Notes: generated from the letters alone by a model not told the origin. Positions 9,860 through 20,639 are shown, counted from the stretch's first letter. The stretch: 64,000 bases of DNA from Peromyscus leucopus (GCF_004664715.2 NC_051073.1:66182164-66246163); one strand, 5' to 3'. Numbers and translations are program-made.

Positions 9860-10463
9860 TGAACCTCCAGCTCACTCCTGTAAAAGCCCCATTCCTCTCC
9901 TCTGAACCCCGCCCTCTCAGAATCTCCAACAAAGAAAAACTGCCAAAAAACCCAGCTCTGCATTCTTGGAGGCTGTGGTGATTCCTCCCCTGAAGTTACC
10001 AGTGGCCCAAGTCCCCACCCAAAGCGCTATAATTGGGCACAAACCCAGCTTGTGGTGGACACATCATCACCCCCCACCCACAGGGTACATAAGCACCCTG
10101 CTTTAGTTCAGCCATGTGACTTCTCCTACCTCTGTCTCTGGGGGCTAGAGAGCTCACCTGGAGTTGCTTTGCTCAAAATAAACTGTTCTGCCGGTGGGGG
10201 GGGGGGGGGGGGGTGGGGGGGGGGGGTGGCGGGGCGGGCGGGCGGTGGTGGCGCACGCCTTTAATCCTAGCACTCGGGAGGCAGAGGCAGGTGGATCTCT
10301 GTGAGTTCGAGGCCAGCCTGGACTACAGAGGGAGTGCCAGGAAAAAAGAGAAAAAAACAAAAAACAAAACAAAAAAAAACTGTTCTTTTATTTTTCAATT
10401 TGGCTTGCTCTGGCTTACTGTGTTGGTGGAGAAACCTATTATCGGGGTACAGAAAACCTATTA
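9860..10463 (+). mobile_element. 3' LTR of the class I ERV, interrupted by a B1
   Basis: Begins TGAACCTCCAG and aligns with the 5' LTR along its length (for example CCCCTGAAGTTACCAG, TACATAAGCACCCTGC). The poly(A) signal AATAAA is at 10177-10182. A B1 inserted at 10190-10377 splits it, and it resumes with TTCAATTTGGCTTGCTCTGG and ends at CAGAAAACCTATTA. Without the insert it is about 407 bp, close to the 395 bp of the 5' LTR. Confidence 0.75.
10190..10377 (+). repeat. B1 SINE with an expanded G-tract at its 5' end
   Basis: A + strand B1 (GGTGGTGGCGCACGCCTTTA, GAGGCAGAGGCAGGTGGATC) with an A-rich tail. AACTGTTCT at 10181-10189 and 10378-10386 is a perfect 9-bp target-site duplication. Between the left duplication and the B1 head lies about 50 bp of nearly pure G, which normal B1 copies lack. 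Confidence 0.9.
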
Positions 10464-10936
10464 GCTGTCATTGGTCTCCGTCAATGCAGGCACTGTCCCT
10501 CAGTAGACCTGCAAACCCAGTGCATTCTGCAGACCTATTTACAACGCTTTCCCAAGACAGTCCTTGGGGCTCCCAGGTGGACATCTTTCCTCAGCTCTCT
10601 GGCCTCTAGCACAAAGCATGTCTCTGCAGTCTTCCGTCATTAACCTCACCTCTCACCAGACATCCTGCGGCATGCTGCTGCCTTGCTCTCCATTAGCATG
10701 CCTGCCTTTGGGTCTCTTGCCATATCTGAGTCCAGGAACAGTTGATTCATCCTTCAAAACTCAGCTAGGTGGGACTCTACGGCGCAGGCAGGGGCTGCGA
10801 CCCTGTTCTCTGGGTCCCTCCAGACTGTGAACTCCGTGGAGGGAGGGGCTCTGTCTTAACTGACCTTGAGCCTCCGTTCCTGGACACAGGGCCATTATCT
10901 GTATCAGCATCACGTATGGAAGTGGTGACATTGCAT

Positions 10937-10937
10937 T

Positions 10938-10972
<35 letters not shown>

Positions 10973-10976
10973 TTTT
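10937..10976. repeat. (TTTA)n microsatellite, B1 tail
   Basis: About ten TTTA units forming the expanded tail of the adjacent minus-strand B1. Confidence 0.9.
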
Positions 10977-11125
10977 GATTTTTCGAAACAGGGTTTCTCT
11001 ATGTAGCTTTGCGCCTTTCCTGGGACTCACTTGGTAGCCCAGGCTGGCCTCGAACTCACAGAGATCCACCCGCCTCTGCGTCCCGAGTGCTGGGATTAAA
11101 GGCATGCGACACCACCGCCCGGCCC
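10941..11125 (-). repeat. B1 SINE, minus strand, with 14-bp target duplication
   Basis: The tail variant reads TTGCGCCTTTCCTGGGACTC and the head ends GACACCACCGCCCGGCCC. GACATTGCATTTTA is repeated exactly at 10927-10940 and 11126-11139. The long exact duplication suggests a fairly young insertion. Confidence 0.95.
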
Positions 11126-11139
11126 GACATTGCATTTTA

Positions 11140-12389
11140 ATTCTTTGCGGCAATCTCCTGGGCCACGAAGGAAACCTTTAGTCCGAGTCACTAGGCCTCC
11201 TTCCCTGAGCATGGCTAGTTATCTCCTAACTTTTGGTGTCCAACCAGCTGTCCCATAGGAGCCGTAGCCTGCAGCGCTGGGCCCAGACACTCGTCTCTCT
11301 TTCCAACAGTAGCAGCCAGTAGATCCCTACAGAACAGGCCCACACTGAGCTTAGAGTGAGCTGACGGACACCCTAGCTGAGACCAGTTTCGTCCCAGACC
11401 AACTGTCGCAACCTCTGGGATGGGTCCTGGGCCCGAGTGTTTCTAAACTCTCGATATACAGTCAAAATTGGAAATCGCCGACTTAGTCTGAAACGGTGGG
11501 ACTCTTACCACAGCCTTGCCATCTCTCCTGAACACAGACAGCCCCTCCCAGAGAGATGGGAAATGCTGCCACATCCCAGCCACTCACAGAGGTCAGAGTG
11601 AGGGGACTCGGCTGGTTTCGTTAGCCAAGGATGCCAACAAGAAGACAAGGTAAGGATTCTGGGGACATTTCTCCTGGCAAAGCTTGGGGTCAAAGGACCA
11701 GGATGAACTTCTGTCACATCGCTCACTCAGGACGACTCAGAGCGCCACTTTCCTGTGAGATGGACTCAGCAATAATTCCTCCCCTGTGGTATGTTATAAA
11801 GACTGGATCGAGACGGGAAAGCTTCCTGTAAGCTACGGAGGGCGGAAGTCAACAGTGATATCTGAGTTCATGAGAAAGGGACTGTGCCTCCGTCACATCT
11901 GTGGCCTTTGCAGTAGATGTCTGTGTCTGGCTCACGCCCCACTCAGCAACACAAGTACCGAGGTCACAAATGGACAGATGAGGGAGGCTGAGTGAGCAGA
12001 TGTGGAAATGAGTGGGTCCTGTTGAGTTCTGTGTCCCCAGACTCACACCCCGCAGCTCTGCATGGCTGAGACAAAGCCAGTCCTCAGTACCTCCCAGCCT
12101 TCAGGGACAGGATACACGTGTGCAGCAGCTTCACAGAGAAGCAAGAATCTGGGGCCCAGAACCTCTCCTGCAGAAACTGCCCTGGACTTAATCCTGAGAC
12201 CTGGGAAAGCATGAGGTGTGTCCTCACGTCCTTCATAGATGCTCCTGAAACCTGGCAGGGGCTGGCTGGTGAGGGCAAAGCATGCTAGAGAAAATGGGTT
12301 CCCCCACCCCAGCTCCAAGGCCCGCAGGTAGTCAAGTCGATCCTGCCATGAGCAGAGGTTAAGCTCAAAGCCATGGGCGGTACAGAAGC
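11140..12389. other. Single-copy DNA, no recognised feature
   Basis: Balanced base composition and no SINE, LTR or simple repeat. The short open frames have no recognisable product. No promoter or exon can be supported. Confidence 0.6.
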
Positions 12390-12585
12390 TGTCTGGGGGC
12401 AAGGGCACTGGCGTCAGATTCAAATCCAGCAGCTGTCACAGAATGGCTGTGCACCCTGGGACAAATCACTTCATCCTTTTGGTTTCAAATAAGAAAAGGC
12501 TAATAACTCCCATGTCATTTATTGGAGAATGAATGGAAAATAATGTTTCTGGAAACTTCCAGCACAATGCTTGGCTTTAAACATT
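12390..12585 (+). repeat. MIR SINE (ancient), + strand
   Basis: Typical MIR order, diverged: GATTCAAATCCAGCAGCTGT, GGCTGTGCACCCTGGGACAA, ATCACTTCATCC, ACAATGCTTGGC near the end. Confidence 0.65.
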
Positions 12586-13119
12586 CATTCGTTTGTGGGC
12601 TCCATAAAATTCATGTGTTACAGCTTCCCCAGCCCGGGACACGGTTCCAGGGCCCTTAAATCCTTTCCCACCCCCTGCTGCCTGGACCGAGTGCCACTCG
12701 GCTTCCATATAAGGGCAGAAGCAAAAAACCCAGGATTGGTTTACGGAGATACCTTGTATCGCTCCACACCCCAACAAAGATAGGGCAGGGAACTGTGTGA
12801 ATTCCCTTCTCTCCACACAGACGAGCGCCACATCTTCAGGGGATTTCTCTCAGCTGGCTGAAGAAAGGCAAACAGAGCAAGACCTTTGATGGGTGAAGCC
12901 AGCGCCTCACCAAAGGGCATCCCACAGGCCAGAAGCACCCGGGCAGCCGGGCGAAGGCTAGGTGCCATCGAGGGCGCGCTTCCCAGTTATCTCCCATTTC
13001 CTTTGGGAGCCCCGGAGACATGGCCTTCCCCTAAGCAGCCTCTGAGGTGGCCTGTGAAGCTTTTGTCCTCGGCAGCAGAGAAATTTCTGCTTCAGTGGCT
13101 CCAAACAAGGCTTGCATTA

Positions 13120-13400
13120 ACTCCGGGCCCGTGAGGGGAGCACGTGCGACAAAACCCAACACCGTGTCCCAGCCCTCAGACAAGCACAAAACAAATGGTA
13201 CCGGAATTTTTCAGAATAGAATCATCCGCTCAATGTCACTGCATACATTTACCTACCTCAGAGGCTATTCAAGGCCCCTTTCAAGGGAGCGATCAATAGA
13301 GATGGATCGGACAACATCTCTATGGCAACACCCCCACTGAAAAATGATGGCGACCGCAGTGAGAAGGGAGATGACCATTTTTTTAAAAAAAAATATACAC
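13120..13400. promoter_or_regulatory. Possible conserved non-coding element with an RFX-like half-site
   Basis: Repeat-free sequence in the middle of a 3.4-kb single-copy stretch. It contains CATCTCTATGGCAACACC at about 13314-13331, whose complement carries GTTGCC, an X-box (RFX) half-site. AATAGAATCATCC and GGGAGCGATCAATAGAGATG lie beside it. No conservation test was possible. Confidence 0.25.
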
Positions 13401-14639
13401 AAATACAGCATGGTTCACTCCAAAAGGGTCCTCTGTCTCCCAGGCTGTGAGGCTGTGTTAAAACAATACCAGAACCGCTCAGGACAAGACTGATTAGGGG
13501 CACCAAGGCGAGCTAGAGAACTCGGTAGCGCGGGTTTGCACAAAGCACTAAGATCTGGGCCTTTGGGACAAAGAAATTTGTCAACCAAATTAATATTCTC
13601 GCGGCCTCGGGACACTCCAAGCCGAAAGAGTTTCTGAGGACCTTGTTTTGAGTACACAACATGGAGGGATTTGTTAGTAAGAGGCCGTAAAGCAAACAGG
13701 AGCGGCCACCAGGCTCTCACATGAAGTATTAAGGGACACAGAGAGAGGACCTGGGGAACTATGAACAGTATCTGCCCTCTTCCCTGGTGCCTTCAAACTC
13801 TAGGTTCTGGGTTAGGAAGGACCCTGGTAACCTCAGACATGAGAAACTTGAAGGGGCTTTGGGGTTCCAACGCCTGTGGTGGGGACACACTGAAAATTCT
13901 ACCCGCACAGAGAAGACTGCCCGCGCTACCGTTTTCTTACATTACTGTTTTAGAAAATGGTCCTGCTCAGAAGTTCTTTTCCTTCCAACTGTCAGAAAGA
14001 CTAAGAAAAGAAAAACTGTTATCTCATCTATGGCTTTTGTGAGTCCTGGAGGAAAAGGAGGCCAGACCTGAGGTTGGAAGGTTGTCAGGGCCGACAGCAT
14101 GGTTGCCATGTTCCTGCTTCCTTTCCCCCGTGACCTTCGGTGAATCATTAACCTTGCTTGCCTCTGCAGGTCCTTCCCTAACATTTGAAGTACTTATGGA
14201 TTGGTAGATGAAAGGTTCCAAGGCGAGTGCAGAGTTTATATACAGCGCCCTTTATACCCAACACCTGAAAGAAATTAACTGTAATGGACCGAGTGTCGGG
14301 AGGAGGATGTGTGGGCTACGGCTTCACCATGACCCGAGTGTTTGCATTCCTGGGCTTTAAATAACCTTATTTCACCACGTCAAGGGAGAATGGGTCGTAG
14401 CTGAGGGCTCCTATAGCTTGTGCGCTCCTGTTTGGAGAGCATAGCCCTGGGTGGCTGCTTTAGAGCCCCGGGTTTTGCCTTAAGTGGGTGCAAGGAATGG
14501 TGAAACCTTGCACCCCCATATTTCCTCTGATTTCAGACCCGTAAGGCTCCTCAGAGCCCTCAAGGACTCATTTAAAAAGCACTGTTATTATTGTATATTA
14601 TTATTGTTATTATTGTATATGTATAACGGAGGGGCGCAC
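13401..14639. other. Single-copy DNA, no recognised feature
   Basis: No repeat signature apart from a short ATT-rich stretch near 14585-14625. Open frames on both strands overlap one another and show no family features. Confidence 0.5.
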
Positions 14640-14762
14640 TTTCCATGGTACACGTGTGTGGAGTTGGCTCTCTCCATCCACCTTTCACATGGGTTCCAGG
14701 AATCAAACGGAGGACGCCGGGCTTGTCTGGCTGCCTGCAGAGCCATCTTGCTAGTCTCCATA
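14640..14762 (-). repeat. Diverged B2/B3-like SINE, minus strand
   Basis: CACATGGGTTCCAGGAATCA and GAGCCATCTTGCTAGTCTCC are the reverse complements of the B2 body and promoter head. Confidence 0.6.
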
Positions 14763-14789
14763 CTCCTTTTCATTGGCATTTTTTATTGT

Positions 14790-14912
14790 TGAAATTATTG
14801 TTACTGTTTGAGATAGGGTCTCCAGTAGCCCTGGCTAGCTTAATTCCTGAGCCTCCTTTCTCCATCTTTAGGGTGCTGGGATTGCAAGTGTTTAACACCA
14901 TACCAGGCTTAC
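14790..14912 (-). repeat. Diverged B1/B4-type SINE, minus strand
   Basis: TTGAGATAGGGTCTCCAGTA, GCCCTGGCTAGCTT and GGTGCTGGGATTGCAAGTGT follow the reverse B1 order with many changes. Confidence 0.5.
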
Positions 14913-14929
14913 AAATAGTAATTCTTTGT

Positions 14930-15061
<132 letters not shown>

Positions 15062-15071
15062 TTCCTTTTTT

Positions 15072-15212
15072 TTTAGAGACCGTTCTTCTCTATGTATTCT
15101 CTATGTCTAGAGAAGGTCTCACTATATAGACCTGGATGGTCTGAAACTCACAGAGATCCTCCTGCCTCTGCCTATTGAATGCTGGGATTACTGGTGAGTA
15201 CCAGCACATCTT
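15072..15212 (-). repeat. Diverged B1 SINE, minus strand
   Basis: GAAACTCACAGAGATCCTCC and GCCTCTGCCTATTGAATGCT identify a reverse B1; the tail half is rearranged. Confidence 0.6.
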
Positions 15213-15244
15213 ATTCTTTTTTTAAAAAAATTAAGATTGGATTT

Positions 15245-15550
15245 CTTTCTTTCTTTGTTTTTTTGAGACATGTTCTTGTGTAGCCAAGGCTGACCTGGAA
15301 CTTTTTTTTTCTTTTGGTTTTTTGAGACAGGGTTTCTCTGTATAATAGCCCTGCCTGTCCTGGAACTCACTCTGTAGACCAGGCTGGCTTTGAACTCAGA
15401 GATCCTCCTGCCTTTCCCTCCTGAGTGCTGGGATTAAAGGAGTACATCACCACCACTGGCTTGACCTGGAACTTTCTATGTATCTGAGGGTGATCTTGAC
15501 TCTCTCATCCTGCCTCCAAGTATTGACTGGGATTATAGGTGTCGGCCTAG
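15245..15550 (-). repeat. Old B1 SINE split by a younger B1
   Basis: The outer reverse B1 appears as 15245-15304 (TTTTTTTGAGACATGTTC, GTAGCCAAGGCTGACCTGGA) and resumes at 15471-15550 (TATGTATCTGAGGGTGATCT, GACTGGGATTATAGGTGT). A second B1 of the same orientation sits between. Confidence 0.8.
15305..15461 (-). repeat. B1 SINE nested inside an older B1
   Basis: A complete reverse B1 (GAGACAGGGTTTCTCTGTAT through AAGGAGTACATCACCACCAC). TGACCTGGAACTTT flanks it exactly at 15291-15304 and 15462-15475, a 14-bp target-site duplication cut from the host B1. Confidence 0.9.
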
Positions 15551-15752
15551 TTAAAGCTGGGGTGGAATCCAGGGCTTTGCTAAGCAAGCATGGTTATGAG
15601 TGATGCCCCGATTCCAGGCTCAGCTTTTGTCTCTGTTTTCTTTCCTTTATGTTCATTCTTTCAAAATACACACTCCTCTCAGGAATTTGTTAGAATTCCT
15701 GTGAGAACTTGAGTTCTAGTTTCCAGGAGTCACAACAGCCTTCCTGATTCTT

Positions 15753-15777
15753 TCTTCTCTCTCTCTCTCTCTCTCTC
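15753..15777. repeat. (CT)n microsatellite
   Basis: About twelve CT units at the tail side of the following minus-strand B1. Confidence 0.9.
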
Positions 15778-15921
15778 AGCATTTCAAGACAGGATTTCTT
15801 TATGTAGCCCTGACTGTCCTGGAACTCACTCTGTAGACCAGGCTGGCCTTGAACTCACAGATTCACTTGCCTCTGCCTCCCGAGTGTTGAGATTAAAGAA
15901 GTATATCACCACTGCCCAGCA
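15778..15921 (-). repeat. B1 SINE, minus strand
   Basis: AAGACAGGATTTCTTTATGT, CTCTGTAGACCAGGCTGGCC and ATATCACCACTGCCCAGC in reverse B1 order. Confidence 0.85.
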
Positions 15922-15977
15922 ACCTAGAAATTTATAAATTAGTCATACGAATTAGGTCATTAAAACTATTTTTTTCC

Positions 15978-16190
15978 TTGCTGGGCATAGTAGCACAGAC
16001 CTTTAATCCCAGTATTCAGGAGGGCAGAGGCAAGGGGATCTCTGTGAGTTCAAGGCCAGTCTGCTCTACAGAGTGAGTTCTAGGACAGCCAGGGCTACAC
16101 AGAGAAACTCTGTCTTAAACCCCCCCCCCAAAACCTAACCAAACAAAACAGAAAACCCCAAAAAACAAACAACAACAACAAAAACCCACA
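15978..16190 (+). repeat. B1 SINE, + strand
   Basis: TTGCTGGGCATAGTAGCACA head, CTTTAATCCCAGTATTCAGG, GAGTTCAAGGCCAGTCTGCT, then a C-run and A-rich tail. Confidence 0.9.
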
Positions 16191-16199
16191 ACTATTTTT

Positions 16200-17136
16200 C
16201 CCTCTACAACCTATACTTAAAAACAAATACCTCTTACAGAAATTTAAAAATTCTGTTAGCACAATTAAAATAATTGTTTTACATCTGTTTAAGGTATAAA
16301 ATAATGAACTTTACTATTGCACAGATTTCACTAATATATAACCAAAACACATTAGGTATAATTTCATCAAGGACAAAAAATAAGTCATGAATGAGGATAA
16401 AAAATATTCAGTGACATGTAAAGAACAATACATCAAACTTAAAAGCGATGAATGTAATGTTTCTTTCTCCATGAATTGTCTTATTTGAAGGGATTCTCTG
16501 ACCAACACTCTTACAATGTAACACTGTCAAGTCTGTATTTGTTCTAAATGGCTGTTAAGACAAGATAAAAATCATCATGAAGTCTACCTCTCATGATGTC
16601 ATCTAAAAAGTAAAGTCGAGTCCGTTTTTTTCCTATTTTTAAGCCTAGTAAAAAATGCAAGTGTCCATCAGTTCACCCCCACTGATGATAAACATGCCGA
16701 AAGTCCAGGTTTTCCAGCTTGTGTTTTGTTGGTGGGGCTGGGACAACTGTCATTTTGCTTTCAATGGCATTTGTGGGTCAAGATGCAGTTTCTAACACCA
16801 TTAAGAACGGATGTATGTGGTCACCAGCTCTGGTTGCTGCCCTTCGCAGAGTTTGACCATGCCAGTTGGGCAGCTGCCTACCTGATGCTTCCCTGGTCAG
16901 CAGAGGGCCTCTTACAGACCCCCTTTTGATGCCAATAAGAAAACAGAGACTGTCACCTTCTGAGAACCCCTCAACAGGTCCCACAGAGTCCTCTGAGCAC
17001 CACTTAATCTCTTTGGAAACCCCTTTGAGGTGCTAGAATCTTACAATAAGCACAATCAGTTTTTAATATCTAAGGTTGTTTTCCAGTTTTCAAAACATTT
17101 TTTTTTTTTCAAAACAAGCTTGTTTATGGGTATCTG
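16200..17136. other. AT-rich DNA without recognised genes
   Basis: No SINE or LTR signature and only short open frames. A poly(T) run lies near 17099-17110. Confidence 0.5.
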
Positions 17137-17139
17137 GTA

Positions 17140-17475
17140 TGCCTGAGTGAATTTGTATGCACCAGAACAGGATGTAAGATCTCCTGGAGCCAGAGGTACT
17201 AGTGGCTGTGAGCCACCGTGAGTGCTAGGAACCAAACCTGGAGCCTTACTGCCAGAGCAGTAAGACTCTTTGGTTGTTGTTGTTTCGTTCTGTTTTGTTT
17301 GTATTTTTTAAGACGAGATTTCTCTGTGTAACAGCCCTGGCTGTCCTGGAACTCACTCTGTAGACCAGGCTGGCCTCGAACTCAGAGATCCACCTGCCTC
17401 TGCCTCCTAGTGCAGGGATTAAAGGTGTGAGCTCAGTAAGCACTCTTAACCCCTGAGCCATTTTTTAGCCCTGTA
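17140..17475 (-). repeat. B2 SINE split by a B1, minus strand
   Basis: The B2 body lies at 17140-17270 (GTGGCTGTGAGCCACCGTGA, GAACCAAACCTGGAGC). The promoter head resumes at 17441-17475 (CACTCTTAACCCCTGAGCCA). A B1 occupies the middle. Confidence 0.8.
17271..17433 (-). repeat. B1 SINE nested in a B2
   Basis: Reverse B1 with a GTT-rich tail. Flanked by CAGTAAGACTCTT (17258-17270) and CAGTAAGCACTCTT (17434-17447), a target duplication with one indel, taken from the B2 promoter region. Confidence 0.85.
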
Positions 17476-17479
17476 CTAC

Positions 17480-17960
17480 CAAATTTTAAAGGTGGACTGG
17501 ACATGCTCTGTCCTTCCACAGCTTACATGTTGAACTGGAATCACAGGGCATCAGAGTTGAGGAGGGGGGTGTTTAAGAGGCAGGATCTTGTGGGAGGTAA
17601 TTGGGCCAGGGCAGCAATACTCTTAGCAAGAATGAATGCCCCTTGGGTACTTCTGGGTTGGTTACTCTGAGAACAAATTGTTATAAATAGAGGCTGCCCC
17701 ACATGCCCCACCCCACACTCCACTCTTACGTGCTCCCAACAGGTAATGCCAGCTACAGTGTTCTTCTAGAGCATGGCACCGTTGGCAGATGTGCCCACCC
17801 AAGCTTGAAAACTTCCAAGACAATAAGCCCAAACCAACCTTTCTTCCTGACAGTATGCCCACATGCTTTGTTTACTTTCAAGTAGGCATCCTCTGCTGAT
17901 TTTGTGTGGTGGGAAAAAAGCTCTTGAGTTTGTTGATTTCAATGCTAACATTTGTCACAC
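17480..17960 (+). mobile_element. Probable ancient MaLR LTR (MST/MLT1-like)
   Basis: GGATCTTGTGGGAGGTAATT, then TGTTATAAATAGAGGCTGCC and ACAATAAGCCCAAACC follow the order of MaLR LTRs (GGGAGGTGATT-type motif, TATA-like site, AATAA motif). Diverged; the subfamily is uncertain. Confidence 0.45.
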
Positions 17961-18429
17961 TTCCTAGTGTATGGATGTGGAAGGGAGAGCAAATGGAGAT
18001 GTATCCTGAAGAGATTCATTACTGGCTATACAATAAGCATGTAGGATTACATTTAGATTTAGTGTCTTTCAAATACTGAGGTGTGGGGTGTCTGCCTACC
18101 AACCCCACATTTCCCCAGAGTTTTCTTGAGTGAGAGTAGCAGGAAACATTGGACAGAAGGATTTAGAGTATGGAGATAAACAGATAGAAAATAAAGGATA
18201 GCCTCGAGAGGGCCTGGAACCTTTTCCAATGGGCCCTGACTGTCTCTGCCCTAGGGTATTTCTAGAAACACCAAGGGGTGGAGCAAAAGACCTCCCCCTC
18301 AGCACAGCCAAGTGCAGACCATCTCAGACATCTGCACTCAGGCCCGTGGTCCAATCATCCTCTCTATGCGGACCTGCTGGGTAAAGCCACGAGGAACCTG
18401 AAAATGGGCTCCCACACTGAGGTAAGACA
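17961..18429. other. Single-copy DNA, no recognised feature
   Basis: No repeat or gene signature. Confidence 0.5.
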
Positions 18430-18560
18430 ATGGAGCCAATAATCTCCTTTTGCAGCTAAGGAAACAGGTCTCCAGAGAGTTGTACTTTGCCCAAGTGTGT
18501 TCAGAAGGCAAGGCTGAAAAGAAGCCGAGGTGCTGGCCCTGCACCAGGTGCTTTCTGGTT
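18430..18560 (-). repeat. MIR SINE (ancient), minus strand
   Basis: TTTTGCAGCTAAGGAAACAG and TACTTTGCCCAAGTGTGTTC match the reverse MIR core (tacagatgaggaaac...ttgcccaaggtc) with divergence. Confidence 0.6.
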
Positions 18561-20374
18561 TTTAGGTCAACTCTACCATCTCCATCTAGGACTGTCCTTG
18601 ATCCCTGGTCTGACTTGTACACTGGGACATGCCCTTAGGGTCACAGCCCAGCTAAACTTACTGAGGATTTTTAAAATCTGTTTTCATCCTGGGTAATATG
18701 TTGTCCTAGCCAGGGAGCCGTGAGGGTCAAATGAATAATGGATGAGAAAGTGACTTGTAAAGCGATAAGCGATGGGCAATTTCAAGTCACCGTTAATGCA
18801 GTTCCATCCTGAGGCCCCGGTCACATGTTCAATGGCAGCCTTTCCCCCAGACAGCGGATGGTGCTGACTCAGCTCTGCTGCCCCTCAAGTGCCAGAAACA
18901 GAGACTGGCTGCATCCTAGGCAACGACCGGGTGTCTCCACATCACAGTGTGGAAGCCAGAAACAATTTGATGCGGCCAAAATGTGTGTGTGTGTGGGGGG
19001 GGGGGCTGTCAGAGGAGCACAATTCTTCTTGCATGTTTTCTTCCTTATTACCAAGAAACATCTACCACAGGAATGCCTGCCGTGCCAGGGCTGGGGAGCA
19101 GGGTGGGCTGAGACTCAAGAATGACTTTGAGCCAGGGTGTCTGCCGCACATACTGTCTGCTTCCTGGGGATTTGTGACAGACACTGTGTCGCTACCGCAG
19201 CTAGGTCTGAATGACCGACCACACCTCGGTCGCAGCCTTGTTCTAAGAGCTGGCTGTGTTTATCTAAGCCCTGACCCACTGTGTGTTCAGATATGGTGCT
19301 ACAGTCTCCTACTCACAGAGTACACTAACGTGGCTAAGGAAGGCCAGAAAAGGAATGGGGGGGGGGGGTAGAATGAACTGTGACAGGGCAGGACAGTGCA
19401 GAGGTTCCTCCATCTTGTATTTTTGCTGAGGCCATTTCAGGTTGAACTAGAATCTGATCTCCTTGATGGAAAATTACCAAACTCTATTCTAGGAACCTGA
19501 GGTCAAGATTACTTAGTTAATTTATTAGGTTCTGTTAATCTGTTTGCTTGTTCAGAAACGCCTCTGGCTAACCACTTATCTTGGCTTCTGTTAAACTGCT
19601 TGCTTCTGCAAAGCCCTCCTGCTGCTTCTGAGTAAGATCCCAGGATGTGGTTTTTGCCTTGAAAAACCCTGTGCTCTGGACACCTGGGGCTACACCTGGG
19701 TCCCTGAATATCTGAGTGTAGTCCCAGCCAGCTGAAATAGAGACTTTCAATTGGTCATTGCCGGTGCGCTCCCTGTACCAGAACAATACTAAGAGAGCTG
19801 GAGACCAGGAAGCCTACAAAGGAGGCCCTGGATTCAGAGCCACTGTACCTTGGCCAGCTGTTCATGGATGCTCTGACACTTACACACCCTCTCTGGGCCT
19901 CCAGAGATGAAGTTGCTCTGGCCATGAAGCAAATGGGAGAGTAAACATGTAATGAGTTCTTCCCATGTGCCAAGTACTGTGAGGACCCAAGGGATATACC
20001 CCCTGCCTAGGGGAGCCTTGAACATCAGGAATAGTAGACACAGAACTGTGGGTTCCCTGCCCAAGGCCACTATTATTGGAAGCCCAGCCTGTACACACGT
20101 GGCTTGGGAATTAAGAACAGAGGGTCCTCCCTGGAGCAAGAGGCATGGGGTTTGTTGACCCAAGCACGCAGCTGGAATGTTCAGGTCAGCTCCCCTTGAC
20201 CAACTGACCCTCGCCCACCCCACCCCCACTGACTTACCCTGGCTGGAGGAGGAAGGCCTGGGGTGGGGGCACAGGGATAGGAGGCTGGCTGGTTCGAGGA
20301 TCCTGAGGAGTTTATTTCACTGTCCTCTGGTAGGCCCTTCTAAGAACCTCACAAACTTGCACTCACTTGCTTCT
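18561..20374. other. Single-copy DNA with short G-runs
   Basis: Contains (GT)n followed by a G-run near 18981-19004 and a G-run at about 19358-19368. A weak MIR-like stretch may lie at 19940-20090. No gene can be supported. Confidence 0.5.
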
Positions 20375-20497
20375 CAAAATGTAGCCTCTGCTGTTACCAC
20401 CTTTACAGAGATGATGTGTCCCAGAGAGACGGTCACATGTCCATATTGATCCAGAAGGAGCAGAACTGAGATTCAAAACCGGAAGTCTGGCTCCAAG
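20375..20497 (-). repeat. MIR SINE (ancient), minus strand
   Basis: ACCACCTTTACAGAGATGAT, CAGAACTGAGATTCAAAACC and GGAAGTCTGGCTCCAAG follow the reverse MIR order. Confidence 0.6.
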
Positions 20498-20583
20498 TGT
20501 GTGTGTGTGTGAGTGTGTGTGTGTGAGTGTGTGTGTGTGAGTGTGTGTGTGTGTGTATGTGTGTGTGTAATGTGTGTGTGAGT

Positions 20584-20634
<51 letters not shown>
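20498..20634. repeat. (GT)n microsatellite with GA interruptions
   Basis: About 137 bp of GT units. GTGTGTGA units recur in the first part, and the last 45 bp or so are pure GT. Confidence 0.95.

Positions 20635-20639
<5 letters not shown>

Larger units (their letters stand above)
2940..10463 (+). mobile_element. Decayed class I (gamma-like) ERV provirus, + strand
   Basis: Two LTRs of one family bracket about 6.5 kb. LTR1 is 395 bp and LTR2 is about 407 bp once its inserted B1 is removed. Homology between them begins at a TG in both copies, as expected at LTR starts. Right after LTR1 lies a primer-binding site fitting tRNA-Phe. Inside, in the correct order, are a nucleocapsid-like remnant (8.57-8.81 kb) and an envelope membrane-anchor remnant (9.5-9.75 kb) just before LTR2. 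Less than 0.8 kb separates them, so pol is essentially deleted. Stops and frameshifts are everywhere and nothing is functional. B1 copies and a second LTR-like block sit inside. I could not find a target-site duplication. Confidence 0.75.

Noticed and set aside
2940..10463. An intact or infectious provirus
   Set aside because: Pol is absent, and gag and env are broken by stops and frameshifts.
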